A stretch of DNA of 64,000 nt from Eubacterium barkeri (GCF_900107125.1 NZ_FNOU01000012.1:19695-83694); one strand, 5' to 3'; numbered from the stretch's first letter, positions 8,188 through 16,781 are shown. Translations and numbers: made by a program. Notes: generated by a model from the sequence alone, not told the origin.

Positions 8188-8832
8188 TCAATCTGTATTA
8201 TCTTTAAAGGTTAAAACCTTTTCGACACAATCCGCAGCATTATCTGCAAAATCTGCCCCAATCTCTGCGGCAAAGGCCTTGGTAATCGGTGCGCCGCCCA
8301 CTAAAATCTTAACCGGCCAATCGAAGGGATAGGCGTTAATTTCCTGAACGATTTCCCGCATGCTGATCATCGCAGTGGTCAACATGGCCGATAGGCTAAC
8401 GTATTGGGCTTTGTTCTCAATAATCGCTTCGATGAATTCCCGCCCTGAAATGTTGGTTCCCAAATCAACCACAGTGAACCCCACACTTTCCAACATGATG
8501 GACACCAGGCTCTTTCCAATAGAATGGATATCGCCCTGAACGGTCCCAATGATAATGGTTTCAGCAGTAATCATCTTTTCCTGGCTTTGACTCAAATAGG
8601 GTCTGAGCACATCAATCCCTGCCTGCATGGCCCGGGTAGACATTAATACCTGGGGGATGAAGCTTTTTTTGCTTCTCAGTAATACGCCACAGTGATCCAT
8701 AGCGGGAATCATTGCCTTTTCCAGAATTTCCATGGGTGGAACACCCGCATCCAGGAATTCCCGGCATATTTCCACTGTACAGACCTCATCACCATCGATG
8801 ATCTTCCGAAATACCTTTTTCATTGGTAACAT
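8188..8832 (-). CDS. Second corrinoid protein, first gene of the leftward cluster
   Basis: A protein of 214 residues with the same cap plus B12-binding layout as its neighbour but clearly diverged. The cobalt-ligand motif reads GTVQGDIHSIGK with His near residue 103, then SAMLTTAM and GGAPITK. AGGAGG six nt before the ATG at 8832 fixes the start. Having two different corrinoid proteins in one locus suggests either two methyl donors or a branch in methyl flow, one serving MttB and one another methyltransferase encoded elsewhere. It is the promoter-proximal gene of the leftward cluster. Confidence 0.93.
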   Translation of the reverse strand: MLPMKKVFRKIIDGDEVCTVEICREFLDAGVPPMEILEKAMIPAMDHCGVLLRSKKSFIPQVLMSTRAMQAGIDVLRPYLSQSQEKMITAETIIIGTVQGDIHSIGKSLVSIMLESVGFTVVDLGTNISGREFIEAIIENKAQYVSLSAMLTTAMISMREIVQEINAYPFDWPVKILVGGAPITKAFAAEIGADFADNAADCVEKVLTFKDNTD

Positions 8833-9150
8833 TTATATCCTCCTAACCTACCAATTCACTTGATTTTCACGAGATCCTTATAACTGTTTAACCAACTAAC
8901 ATTATTATACTGAGGACCCTGGCATGATTCTATGAATTGCAACATGAATATTTGTATTTTTCCCCCACAGTTTCATCCTGATTCACAGAGGGAAAATCGG
9001 TTTCTCTTTTTTTTGGACAAAAACACTATTTTTTGTAAAAAACATCACTATATTTTCCTTTATACCACGATTAATCATACTTTTACAACTTTCGCACATC
9101 CTTTTTTTACTTTTTTAAAAATTTTCATGATTCTCATTGACAAATTCCTC
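8833..9150. other. A+T-rich divergent promoter region
   Basis: The left part of the 515-nt gap between the corrinoid-protein gene and the PocR/AraC gene. A TATAAT hexamer for the leftward cluster lies at 8904-8909 (minus strand) without a good -35 box, as expected for an activator-dependent promoter. The remainder, especially 8940-9130, is very A+T-rich with no open frame worth calling. Binding sites for the AraC-type activator are expected here but no clear direct repeat was recognised. Confidence 0.4.
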
Positions 9151-9159
9151 TGCTATAAT
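9151..9159 (+). promoter_or_regulatory. Extended -10 promoter of the PocR/AraC operon
   Basis: TGC followed by TATAAT (9154-9159) is a consensus extended -10 element. TTGACA occurs just upstream but only 11 nt away, too close to serve as its -35 box. Transcription from here would give a leader of about 180 nt before the gene at 9348, containing small hairpins such as AGGAT/ATCCT and ACAGG/CCTGT. Confidence 0.55.
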
Positions 9160-9347
9160 GAATAATAAAAGCAACTCACGTTGATATAAATAGGATTTCA
9201 TCCTTAAAAATGCATCAAAAGGAATGCTGTCCCTCTACTTTACAGGATAACCTGTCGGTGAGCAATCAGAATTGCCTTTCCTTAATTGATGTACTGGCTG
9301 CCTAACCAACAGGATCACTCAATGAAAATATAAATAAAAGAGAGAAA

Positions 9348-10610
9348 ATGATGAATGAAATTCTAGAGAAATTACAGGAAATCGTCAATGATTTTTGTAT
9401 CTGCACAGGTGTACCGGTTACGATTTATAAAAACTCTGGGGAAATTCTAGCCAGCTACCGGACAGAACTCAAGTTTTGTAGTATTTTTAGTGAACATCAA
9501 GGACAGCTCAATAAAAAATGCACGGATAGTATGAATTTTTCCGCCCAGATTGCCCGCAGCCTGGGTGAGCCTTATATCTTCGCCTGCCCCTCAGACCTGA
9601 TCAATATTGCGATTCCCGTACTGATCGATAAAAAGCACCAGGCCAGCGTTATCGTCGGTCCACTGGTAATGGGAAACCTCAATGATACTCTGGTGGATCG
9701 GGTCTTTAACCTCTATCCCGAAGCACAGACCCTACTCCCCAAAATTTCCCTTGCCATTTCAAAACTCATGATATATAATCCCAATCATATCCAAAGCCTT
9801 TCCACGCTGTTGTTCAACAGCATTCTTGGTTTCTGCCGCAATTGGCAGGATTACGAGCACCTGAACACCCGTCACCAAAGCCAACTGTATATTGGTGATC
9901 AAATCGAAAAGTATAAGCATAAGAATACCTTCGGACCCGAGGATAACTCTACCCTGAACTCTCTGGAGCGCAAGCTCATCCGCTATATTGAGGAGCGGGA
10001 TCAGGAGAAATCCACTGAAGTTCTGAAGGCTTATTATGACGAAATCTTTATTATCGAGGGTGGCAATTACGATAATATCAAAGGTCGGATCTTCGAATTA
10101 TTCGGGACCCTCTCCCAAAAGGCCATTGATAGTGGTGCTTCAGTCCAAAAAATTTTCAGTTCTGATTTTAACCATATCTTTGCCATGAGCCAAATTCAAA
10201 CGACATCCGAACTCTTTAGCTGGATTAATGATATTGTGGCTCACTTTATCGACCATGTTTACAGCACTCTGATCCTTGGACAATCGGACCTTATTAAAGC
10301 CGCCCTTTTATACATTGGAGATGCCTACAGTGAGAAAATCACCCTTAACGATTTAGCCCACCATCTGCATATCAGCAGCAATTATATTTCCCAGCTCTTC
10401 AAACGGGAGGTCGGTGTAAATTTTACGGGATACCTCAACAATATCCGTATCCAAAAAAGCCTGACCTATTTAGAGCACGAAGATCTAAGCATCGCCGATA
10501 TCGCCGTCCAAGTGGGATTTGGCGATCAGAGCTACTACACCAAGGTTTTTAAAAAACTCTTAGGCGAAACACCCAAACAATATCGAAAACGCCTTACGGC
10601 ACAAGAATAA
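9348..10610 (+). CDS. PocR-domain AraC-family transcriptional activator
   Basis: A 420-residue regulator. Residues 1 to about 165 are a PocR sensory domain (cysteine- and histidine-containing, PAS-like, with KCSIFSE-like and YIFACPSDLINIAIPV segments), known from propanediol/cobalamin regulation and common in acetogen methyltransferase clusters. A helical linker follows, and residues about 320-415 form an AraC-type double helix-turn-helix ending in SYYTKVFKKLLGETPKQYR. The start is one of two adjacent ATGs at 9348/9351, preceded by AAGAGAG. It probably senses the methylated substrate or a related ligand and activates the divergent leftward cluster and its own operon. Confidence 0.88.
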   Translation: MMNEILEKLQEIVNDFCICTGVPVTIYKNSGEILASYRTELKFCSIFSEHQGQLNKKCTDSMNFSAQIARSLGEPYIFACPSDLINIAIPVLIDKKHQASVIVGPLVMGNLNDTLVDRVFNLYPEAQTLLPKISLAISKLMIYNPNHIQSLSTLLFNSILGFCRNWQDYEHLNTRHQSQLYIGDQIEKYKHKNTFGPEDNSTLNSLERKLIRYIEERDQEKSTEVLKAYYDEIFIIEGGNYDNIKGRIFELFGTLSQKAIDSGASVQKIFSSDFNHIFAMSQIQTTSELFSWINDIVAHFIDHVYSTLILGQSDLIKAALLYIGDAYSEKITLNDLAHHLHISSNYISQLFKREVGVNFTGYLNNIRIQKSLTYLEHEDLSIADIAVQVGFGDQSYYTKVFKKLLGETPKQYRKRLTAQE

Positions 10611-10623
10611 TTTGGAGGTTATC

Positions 10624-11262
10624 ATGGTTGAATACATCAAAACTAAGTTTATTTATGATAAAGAAAAAATCTTTCGCCAGCTGCACCTCAAGGAAAACGA
10701 GAATGTGACCAATTACACCCACCAGGTCTTTCCCTCGCTCATCCAGCTGGCCATGCACCATCTCGAAATCACTACCTGCTACAGTGTTCAGCACAATCAC
10801 TTTCGGGGTATCCTCCCCGGGGTTGAAAATTGTCAATACATTGTGCTTTGTTGTTGCTCCTGTTCCCAGAAAATCGACGATCTGATTGAACGGATGCTCA
10901 AGGAAGAAGACTTTCTCGATGGGTTTTTGCTCAACCACATCTCAAACGAAATTCTCTTCAATGCCTCCAACCAAATGAATACCCAGCTGGAATACAGTCT
11001 TTTGGAAAAAGATATCCATCTCACCCGAAAACAATCGCCTGGAAGCTGCGGCATTGATCTTGAAGCCCAGGCTGTTCTCCTGAATGCCCTTAAGCAGGAA
11101 ACGGATCTCGATATCACACTAACGTCCAATTTTATGTTAGCCCCTGAAAAATCCATGCTTTACTATTACGGTGCCGATTCCACCATCGAAACCCATTCAA
11201 CTAAGCATGACTGTAACAGCTGTGATTCAACGGACTGTCCCTACCGGGATGTGGATTTTTAA
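10624..11262 (+). CDS. MetH-activation-domain-like protein
   Basis: A protein of 212 residues that resembles the activation (AdoMet-binding) domain of cobalamin-dependent methionine synthase as found in stand-alone form in acetogens. The stretch LDITLTSNFMLAPEKS and the C-terminal cysteine cluster CNSCDSTDCPYR are the recognisable parts. The start is the ATG at 10624 with GGAGG five nt upstream. It sits between the PocR/AraC regulator and the corrinoid activator with short gaps, so it probably helps return oxidised Co(II) to the active state or handles methyl groups. That role is inferred from family and context; the cysteine cluster could bind metal. Confidence 0.65.
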   Translation: MVEYIKTKFIYDKEKIFRQLHLKENENVTNYTHQVFPSLIQLAMHHLEITTCYSVQHNHFRGILPGVENCQYIVLCCCSCSQKIDDLIERMLKEEDFLDGFLLNHISNEILFNASNQMNTQLEYSLLEKDIHLTRKQSPGSCGIDLEAQAVLLNALKQETDLDITLTSNFMLAPEKSMLYYYGADSTIETHSTKHDCNSCDSTDCPYRDVDF

Positions 11263-11276
11263 AAGAAAGGCACCCG

Positions 11277-13022
11277 ATGTTTAAGCTAAATTTCATCAAC
11301 CAAAAAACCAATATTACTATAGCGGGGGGGCTGCTCTCAGAAGCCTGCTCCTCAGCAGGTTTCCCCCTGGACCTGGTTTGCGGCGGAAAGGGCACCTGTG
11401 GAAAATGCCAGGTTACCATCGAAGCAAACAGACATAAACGGGAGGTCTTGGCCTGCCAATTGATGGTGGAAGAGGATTTAACCGTCTATTTGGAAGATTC
11501 CCAGTATCTAGATCAGGCTTCCCTCTTAACCGGACACCACAGCGATGCCACCCTTCCCTTTGATCCAGCCCTGAGAAAAACCCACCACCCCCTTTCGGCT
11601 CTCACCCCAGAAAGCTACAGCGCATTTCTAAGGGATACCAGCCTGACTCTGCGCCGAAAGTTTTCCCACATGGTCAACCAAAAGAATGTATCCGGTATAA
11701 CGGTGGTCCGCCACCAGGGCCTTCCGATCGACATCCAGCCTGGAGATACCACGGACCAGCTTTATGGTGGGGCCATTGATATTGGGACCACCAGTGTGGT
11801 GCTTTATGTCTACGATCTTATTGACGGCAGCCTGCTCTACACCGAATCGTCCTTGAATAAGCAGATTACCTTTGGGGGCGATGTCATCGCCCGGATTCTG
11901 TTCTGCCAGGAGCGGGAATCTGCCCTGGAGGACCAGTGCCAGGCCATCGCCGATACCATCAATGAACTGCTTCGTCGCTGTGAAGGGGATCATCCCGGGC
12001 TGCTCAAGGACCTTTATCACCTGGTTCTCTGCGGTAACAGCACCATGGCCCATTTATTCTTTGCCATGGACCCCCAGGCCCTCGGACGCTTTCCCTATGC
12101 CAATATCACAGAGGATGCCATCCACACCCACAACCATGCCTGTGGCCTCAACCTGCCGGATGCTGCTGTGATCGATTTTCTTCCCCTTCTGGGGGGCTTT
12201 GTCGGAGCTGACACCACATCCGTCCTCCTCACCCTTCCCCAGGATGACCGAAAATATCTCATGGTCGATTTAGGCACCAATGGTGAAATTGCCCTTGGCA
12301 ACGCCCTCACCGGCTTTCAAACCGCTTCCACTGCTTGTGGGCCTGCCTTGGAGGGGGCGAATATCGAATGCGGTATGCGGGCAAGCGCAGGTGCCATCGA
12401 AGGCATTACCTTGGAAAAGGGGGAAATCTGCTGTCAGGTCATCGGCGACGGTGCCCCCATCGGTCTGTGTGGCTCTGCCATCGTCGATGCCGTAGCGGTT
12501 CTGCGCAGCCTGGGGATCATTGACCCCAGTGGCTATCTCCTCACCCCCGAGGAATATCTGACACGCCATCCCGGCAGTCCCCTGGCCGCCCATTTGGCCG
12601 TTTTGGATACTCCGGATCAGGATGTGGTCTTTTACTTCTCCCGGGGGGACAAGCCCGTCTACCTCTCCCAGGGAGATGTCCGCCAGATTCAGCTGGCGAA
12701 AAGCTCCATTTACTCGGGCTGTATGACCCTCCTAAAGGAATGTGGCCTTACCCTCTCCGATGTGGATGCCCTGGTGTTAGCCGGGGCCTTCGGCAATTTT
12801 ATCAACATCGAAAACGCCCTGGCCATCGGCCTTTTGCCCCCCGTTCCCAGGGATAAAATCCTGGCCATCGGCAATGGTGCCGGCCACGGGGTCCAGCGCT
12901 GTCTCTTAAACCAGGAGGAGCTCACCCGGGCAACCCAGATCCAAGCCTGCACCGAACAGATCAATCTGGCGGATACCCCGGAATTTATGGAAGCTTATAT
13001 TATGAATATGAATTTTAATTAA
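11277..13022 (+). CDS. Corrinoid reductive activator (2Fe-2S ferredoxin + ASKHA domain, RACE/RamA-like)
   Basis: A 581-residue protein. The N-terminus is a plant-type [2Fe-2S] ferredoxin domain with cysteines at residues 35, 41, 44 and 60 (CGGKGTCGKCQ and LACQ). A linker follows, and from about residue 160 there is an actin-like ATPase (ASKHA, DUF4445) with DIGTTSVVLYVYD, a DLGTNGEIAL phosphate loop and the GAFGNFINIENAL signature. Proteins of this kind use ATP and a low-potential electron to reduce inactive Co(II) corrinoid proteins to Co(I). It is the last gene of the rightward operon and should keep the two corrinoid proteins of this locus active. A bidirectional terminator follows. Confidence 0.93.
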   Translation: MFKLNFINQKTNITIAGGLLSEACSSAGFPLDLVCGGKGTCGKCQVTIEANRHKREVLACQLMVEEDLTVYLEDSQYLDQASLLTGHHSDATLPFDPALRKTHHPLSALTPESYSAFLRDTSLTLRRKFSHMVNQKNVSGITVVRHQGLPIDIQPGDTTDQLYGGAIDIGTTSVVLYVYDLIDGSLLYTESSLNKQITFGGDVIARILFCQERESALEDQCQAIADTINELLRRCEGDHPGLLKDLYHLVLCGNSTMAHLFFAMDPQALGRFPYANITEDAIHTHNHACGLNLPDAAVIDFLPLLGGFVGADTTSVLLTLPQDDRKYLMVDLGTNGEIALGNALTGFQTASTACGPALEGANIECGMRASAGAIEGITLEKGEICCQVIGDGAPIGLCGSAIVDAVAVLRSLGIIDPSGYLLTPEEYLTRHPGSPLAAHLAVLDTPDQDVVFYFSRGDKPVYLSQGDVRQIQLAKSSIYSGCMTLLKECGLTLSDVDALVLAGAFGNFINIENALAIGLLPPVPRDKILAIGNGAGHGVQRCLLNQEELTRATQIQACTEQINLADTPEFMEAYIMNMNFN

Positions 13023-13029
13023 AGTTCCT

Positions 13030-13080
13030 GCAAAAAAAGACAAGGCCCCCCCAATGGGACGACCTTGTCGATTTTCTTTT
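13030..13080. terminator. Bidirectional rho-independent terminator
   Basis: GACAAGG (13039-13045) pairs with CCTTGTC (13063-13069), with a further CCC/GGG pairing inside. On the plus strand the stem is followed by GATTTTCTTTTATTT, ending the corrinoid activator operon. On the minus strand it is followed by seven uridines, which would end a leftward transcript such as the small cysteine-rich frame at 13079-13246. Confidence 0.8.
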
Positions 13081-13246
13081 ATTTCCATTCCCCGGGACAA
13101 TGATCCACAGGCCATTGACAAACCTCTGCCCCATGGCTACAATACAAATCAGGGAGTATTCCCACTATTTTATAAAAGAGGAGCATTGCTTTTTGAAAAC
13201 CAATCACACCTTGGATCTTGTGGCAAACCGGGAGGTTTGCACACAT
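13079..13246 (-). CDS. Possible 55-residue cysteine-rich small protein
   Basis: The frame runs from an ATG at 13246 (AGGA close by and GGAGG farther upstream) to a stop at 13079. It encodes 55 residues with five cysteines, two pairs arranged as MCANLPVC and CQWPVDHC, and a hydrophobic centre (MLLFYKIVGILPDLY). The stop is only 10 nt before a stem-loop with seven uridines on this strand, which supports a real leftward gene. Against it, the same DNA holds a consensus plus-strand promoter and the leader of rsgA. I do not recognise the family; a metal-binding small protein is conceivable. Confidence 0.4.
   Translation of the reverse strand: MCANLPVCHKIQGVIGFQKAMLLFYKIVGILPDLYCSHGAEVCQWPVDHCPGEWK
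13115..13143 (+). promoter_or_regulatory. Consensus promoter of rsgA
   Basis: TTGACA (13115-13120), 17-nt spacer, TACAAT (13138-13143). Transcription would start near 13150, giving a leader of about 150 nt before rsgA. Confidence 0.75.
13219..13245 (+). promoter_or_regulatory. Leader hairpin upstream of rsgA
   Basis: TGTG-GCAAACC pairs with GGTTTGC-CACA around a GGGA tetraloop, with one bulged A, an 11-bp stem within the rsgA leader. It is about 50 nt before the start codon and does not cover the ribosome site. It might act in mRNA stability or binding of a regulator; no known riboswitch class was recognised. Confidence 0.4.
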
Positions 13247-13296
13247 TAATCCTGCACAACCTCCATAAGACTCTACAAAATCTTTAGGAGGAAAAC

Positions 13297-14373
13297 ATGA
13301 ACACAATCAAAAAACAGTCCATTCATTTACAACATTATGGTTTAGACGACCGCATCCGCACCTTGGCACACACCTTTGAGGAAAATCCCATTATCGCCCG
13401 GGTCATTACCCAGGAAAAGAGCCTGTACCGGGTGGTCTGTGACTCCGGGGAATTACTGGCCGAGGTGTCTGGCAAGCTGCGCTATGGGGCTGCTATGCCC
13501 TCGGACTTTCCCGGTGTAGGGGACTTCGTCCTTTTGGACCGGGACAACGATGCTGGCGGCCACGCCATTATCCACCAGGTCCTTCCCCGAAAGAGCCTTT
13601 TCATAAGGCGGGCGGCGGGCAAGGCCCTGGCTGGCCAGGTGGTGGCCGCGAATATCGACACCGTTTTTATTTGTATGTCCTTAAATCAGAATTTTAATAT
13701 ACATCGACTGGAGCGCTACCTGGCACTGGCCTATGAAAGCGGTGCCCAGCCAGTGGTGGTACTGACCAAAGCCGATTTGTGCCATACCTTAAACCAACGC
13801 CTGGCTGAGGTCTACGCCGTTGCCATTGGTACGGGGGTTTTAGTCACCTCCGCTTTATCCAGGGAGGGCTTTGACGCTCTGGAATCCCTCCTGATTCCCG
13901 GCCATACCGCCGCCTTCCTCGGTTCTTCCGGAACCGGGAAGTCGACCTTAATTAATGCTCTTCTGGGAGAAGGACGCCTTGCAACCGGAGGTCTCCGGGA
14001 TGATGATCAGGGGCGGCACACCACCACCCACCGGGAGCTGATACGCCTACCTGGGGGCAGTCTGGTTATCGATACCCCGGGGATGCGGGAGCTGGGCATG
14101 TGGAACGTCTCCACAGGCTTTGAAAAAAGCTTTGAGGATATCGAAGCCTTAACCCAGAACTGCCATTTTCGAAATTGCACCCATACCACAGAACCTGGCT
14201 GCGCAGTCTTAGCCGCCATTGCCCAAGGGACTTTATCCCCGGACCGTTTTAGGTCCTACGGGAAACTGGTTGCTGAAGCGGCCTACGGCGATGATCCCGA
14301 TACCTATTTGGCCAAGAAGGAGAAGAAGTTTAAAGCCATCGCTAAGGCCAATCGCTCGAAGAAAAAGCATTAA
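13297..14373 (+). CDS. rsgA: Ribosome small subunit biogenesis GTPase RsgA
   Basis: A 358-residue circularly permuted GTPase of the YjeQ/RsgA family. An N-terminal OB fold is followed by the permuted order of G motifs: G4 TKAD, then G1 GSSGTGKST, then G3 DTPG. The C-terminus has the zinc-binding knuckle CHFRNCTHTTEPGC. It acts in late maturation of the 30S subunit, using GTP to release RbfA and check the decoding site. The start has AGGAGG five nt upstream. Its stop codon overlaps that of the convergent UvrA-like gene. Its lysine-rich tail and length are normal for the longer variants of the family. Confidence 0.95.
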   Translation: MNTIKKQSIHLQHYGLDDRIRTLAHTFEENPIIARVITQEKSLYRVVCDSGELLAEVSGKLRYGAAMPSDFPGVGDFVLLDRDNDAGGHAIIHQVLPRKSLFIRRAAGKALAGQVVAANIDTVFICMSLNQNFNIHRLERYLALAYESGAQPVVVLTKADLCHTLNQRLAEVYAVAIGTGVLVTSALSREGFDALESLLIPGHTAAFLGSSGTGKSTLINALLGEGRLATGGLRDDDQGRHTTTHRELIRLPGGSLVIDTPGMRELGMWNVSTGFEKSFEDIEALTQNCHFRNCTHTTEPGCAVLAAIAQGTLSPDRFRSYGKLVAEAAYGDDPDTYLAKKEKKFKAIAKANRSKKKH

Positions 14374-16625
14374 TTTATGAGGCTGTCCCTCAAATATTTT
14401 GCGGTGATGGTCTCCCCCTGGGCGGCCATCACCGCCGGGGCCCCGGTGAACACCACCTGTCCCCCGGCGGTACCGCCATCCGGTCCGATATCAATGAGAT
14501 AATCGGCCTGTTTCATTACATCCAGGTTATGCTCGATGACGATAACCGTATTTCCCTTGACCACGAAGCCATCCAATAACCCCATAATTTTGCGCACATC
14601 CTTGGCGTGAAGTCCGGTGGTGGGTTCATCTAAAATGTAAATATTCCCTTTTTTATCCAGATTTTTAGCCAACTTTAAGCGCTGGCGCTCTCCACCTGAA
14701 AGGGTGGAGAGGGGCTGTCCCAGGGACAGGTATCCCAGACCAACCGCCGCCATAGCGTTCAAATGCTTGGTGATTTTTCCACTTTCCTGAAAAAAATCCT
14801 GGGCCTCCTCCACTGTCATTGACAGAATATCCACAATATTTTTTCCCCGATAGCTCTGGGACAGGGCTTCATCGCTATAGCGTTTGCCCTCGCAGGCCTC
14901 ACACACCGTGGTCACCGGGTCCATAAACACCAGCTCCGTCACCACGATGCCCTTTCCCTTACACACCGGACAGGCCCCTTTACTATTAAAGGAAAAAAAG
15001 GATGCCGGCTGGCCCGATGCCTTGGCCAGCTGCTTTCGAATCTCATCAAAAAAGCCCAGATAGGTGGCGGGGGTCGATCGCCCTGTTGCGGTTATGGGGG
15101 ATTGATCCACTAAGACCACCCGGTCCCGGTAGGTCCTGGCGAAAATTTCCCGGATGAGGGTGCTCTTTCCCGAACCGGCCACTCCAGTTACTACAGTGAG
15201 CACATCCAGGGGAATATCCACAGATACGTCCTTTAAATTATGACGGCTGGCGTGACGAATGGGCAGAAATTCCCGGGGGACACGGGGATGGGCTTTCAAG
15301 GGAATCCGCGCCTCCATGGCCTTCCCTGTGATTGTCCCGGAGGTTAAAAGAGCCCCATAGCTTCCCTGAAAGAGGATCTGGCCGCCCCCGCGCCCTGCCA
15401 GGGGCCCCACATCGATGATCTCATCGGCTATGCGGATAACATCCTTATCGTGCTCCACCACCAGCACCGTGTTGCCCTTGTCCCGAAGACTTTTTAAGAG
15501 CCGTGTCATTCGGTACACGTCCCGGGGGTGCATCCCGGTGCTGGGCTCGTCGAAGATATAGATCATCCCCGTGAGGGCACTGCCCATGTAGCGCACCAGC
15601 TTTAAGCGCTGGGCTTCTCCCCCGGAAAGGGAGAGGGATTCCCGGTTCATACTCAGGTAGGGCAAGCCGATATCAATCATCCGGGTGAGGGTCGCCACCA
15701 TGCCTTCAATGATGGTTACAGCCCTGGGATCGGTCACGGAGGACAGTACCTTCCGAAGGGTGGTGAATTCCAGCTCTCCCATTTCGGCAATGGTATAGCC
15801 TGCAATCCGGGCAGACAGCGCAGCTTCGTTCAGACGCTTTCCATGACAACGGGGACAGTCCTCCTCTGCAATCAGCTCGGACATCCGGTTTTTAATGGTC
15901 TCACTGGCCGTAGAACGATCCCGGTTAAGAAGCAGTCGGGTGAGGTGGCTGTGGATGCCCTCCACTTTTTGATGGAGCGGTGGGCCATCCGGGGTGTCTT
16001 TTCCATAAAGCATCCGGCAACGCTCCACCTCGGTATAGTCCTTCCATTTTTTATCCAGGTCGAAGAGACCGGATTTCGCATACTGCTTCCAATAATAATT
16101 TCCAGGATTGAAGAGAGAGAGGTCCACCATTCCTGTATTCCAGCTTTCCTCAGGTTTAAAGGTGGCCGATAGATCCAGGGTCATTACCTTCCCCAGTCCT
16201 GAGCACTCCGGGCACATCCCGCTGGGGTCGTTGAAGGAAAAACAGGAGGCACTCCCCACCTGGGGCTCTCCAATACGGGAGTACAGTACCCGCAGGGCGG
16301 AGTACAAATCGGTGATGGTCCCCACCGTAGACCGGGCGTTCCCACCCATCCGGCTCTGATCAATGACCACCGAGGGAGATAGATTCTCAATTCTGTCTAC
16401 CCTGGGCTTTTCATATTTGGGAAGCCGCCCCCGAATGAAGGCCGGGTAGGTTTCGTTCATTTGACGCTTACTCTCTGCCGCAATGGTATCAAAGACGATG
16501 CTGGATTTTCCCGAGCCCGATACCCCCGTAAAAACGACGATTTTTCCCCTGGGTATTTCCAGGGAAATATTTTTTAGGTTATTCTGCTGAAGTCCTTTGA
16601 TGATGATTTTTTCTGGATGTGCCAT
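14370..16625 (-). CDS. Short UvrA-like ABC ATPase lacking the UvrB-binding domain
   Basis: A protein of 751 residues with the two ABC ATPase halves of UvrA: Walker A motifs GVSGSGKSS (N-terminal) and GVAGSGKST (middle), signatures LSLSGGEAQRLKL and LSTLSGGERQRLKL, Walker B with DEPSTGMHP and DEPTTGLHA. The zinc module CPVCKGKG...CEACEGKR is present. Canonical UvrA has about 940 residues; here the chain goes directly from the first signature of ATPase I (about residue 120) into the FSFNDPSGMCPEC module, so the UvrB-interaction insertion is missing. Such UvrA2/DrrC-like proteins are linked to resistance against DNA-binding drugs rather than standard excision repair. AAGGAGG precedes the ATG. 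It is a single gene convergent with rsgA. Confidence 0.88.
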   Translation of the reverse strand: MAHPEKIIIKGLQQNNLKNISLEIPRGKIVVFTGVSGSGKSSIVFDTIAAESKRQMNETYPAFIRGRLPKYEKPRVDRIENLSPSVVIDQSRMGGNARSTVGTITDLYSALRVLYSRIGEPQVGSASCFSFNDPSGMCPECSGLGKVMTLDLSATFKPEESWNTGMVDLSLFNPGNYYWKQYAKSGLFDLDKKWKDYTEVERCRMLYGKDTPDGPPLHQKVEGIHSHLTRLLLNRDRSTASETIKNRMSELIAEEDCPRCHGKRLNEAALSARIAGYTIAEMGELEFTTLRKVLSSVTDPRAVTIIEGMVATLTRMIDIGLPYLSMNRESLSLSGGEAQRLKLVRYMGSALTGMIYIFDEPSTGMHPRDVYRMTRLLKSLRDKGNTVLVVEHDKDVIRIADEIIDVGPLAGRGGGQILFQGSYGALLTSGTITGKAMEARIPLKAHPRVPREFLPIRHASRHNLKDVSVDIPLDVLTVVTGVAGSGKSTLIREIFARTYRDRVVLVDQSPITATGRSTPATYLGFFDEIRKQLAKASGQPASFFSFNSKGACPVCKGKGIVVTELVFMDPVTTVCEACEGKRYSDEALSQSYRGKNIVDILSMTVEEAQDFFQESGKITKHLNAMAAVGLGYLSLGQPLSTLSGGERQRLKLAKNLDKKGNIYILDEPTTGLHAKDVRKIMGLLDGFVVKGNTVIVIEHNLDVMKQADYLIDIGPDGGTAGGQVVFTGAPAVMAAQGETITAKYLRDSLIN

Positions 16626-16662
16626 TTACTTCCTCCTTGTGCAATACATAAAATTGATTTTA

Positions 16663-16692
16663 ACCCATCGGGTTCCGGATTTTCCGATGGGT
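16663..16692 (-). terminator. Terminator of the SorC-type regulator gene
   Basis: ACCCATCGG (16663-16671) pairs perfectly with CCGATGGGT (16684-16692). On the minus strand a T/A-rich stretch follows. It lies 90 nt downstream of the SorC-type gene. Confidence 0.65.
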
Positions 16693-16781
16693 CTTGGGGA
16701 TTTGTACGGTACATCATTAAGCATAATCATTGGAATTTTTAATGTAAACACAAAAATTAAAAACGTTTTAGACTCTTCCCA

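Noticed and set aside
9138..9159. TTGACA-TATAAT as a classical promoter upstream of the PocR/AraC gene
   Set aside because: The spacer is only 11 nt; the extended -10 explains the site better.
9160..9347. Cobalamin riboswitch before the PocR/AraC gene
   Set aside because: No B12-box sequence or matching core was seen.
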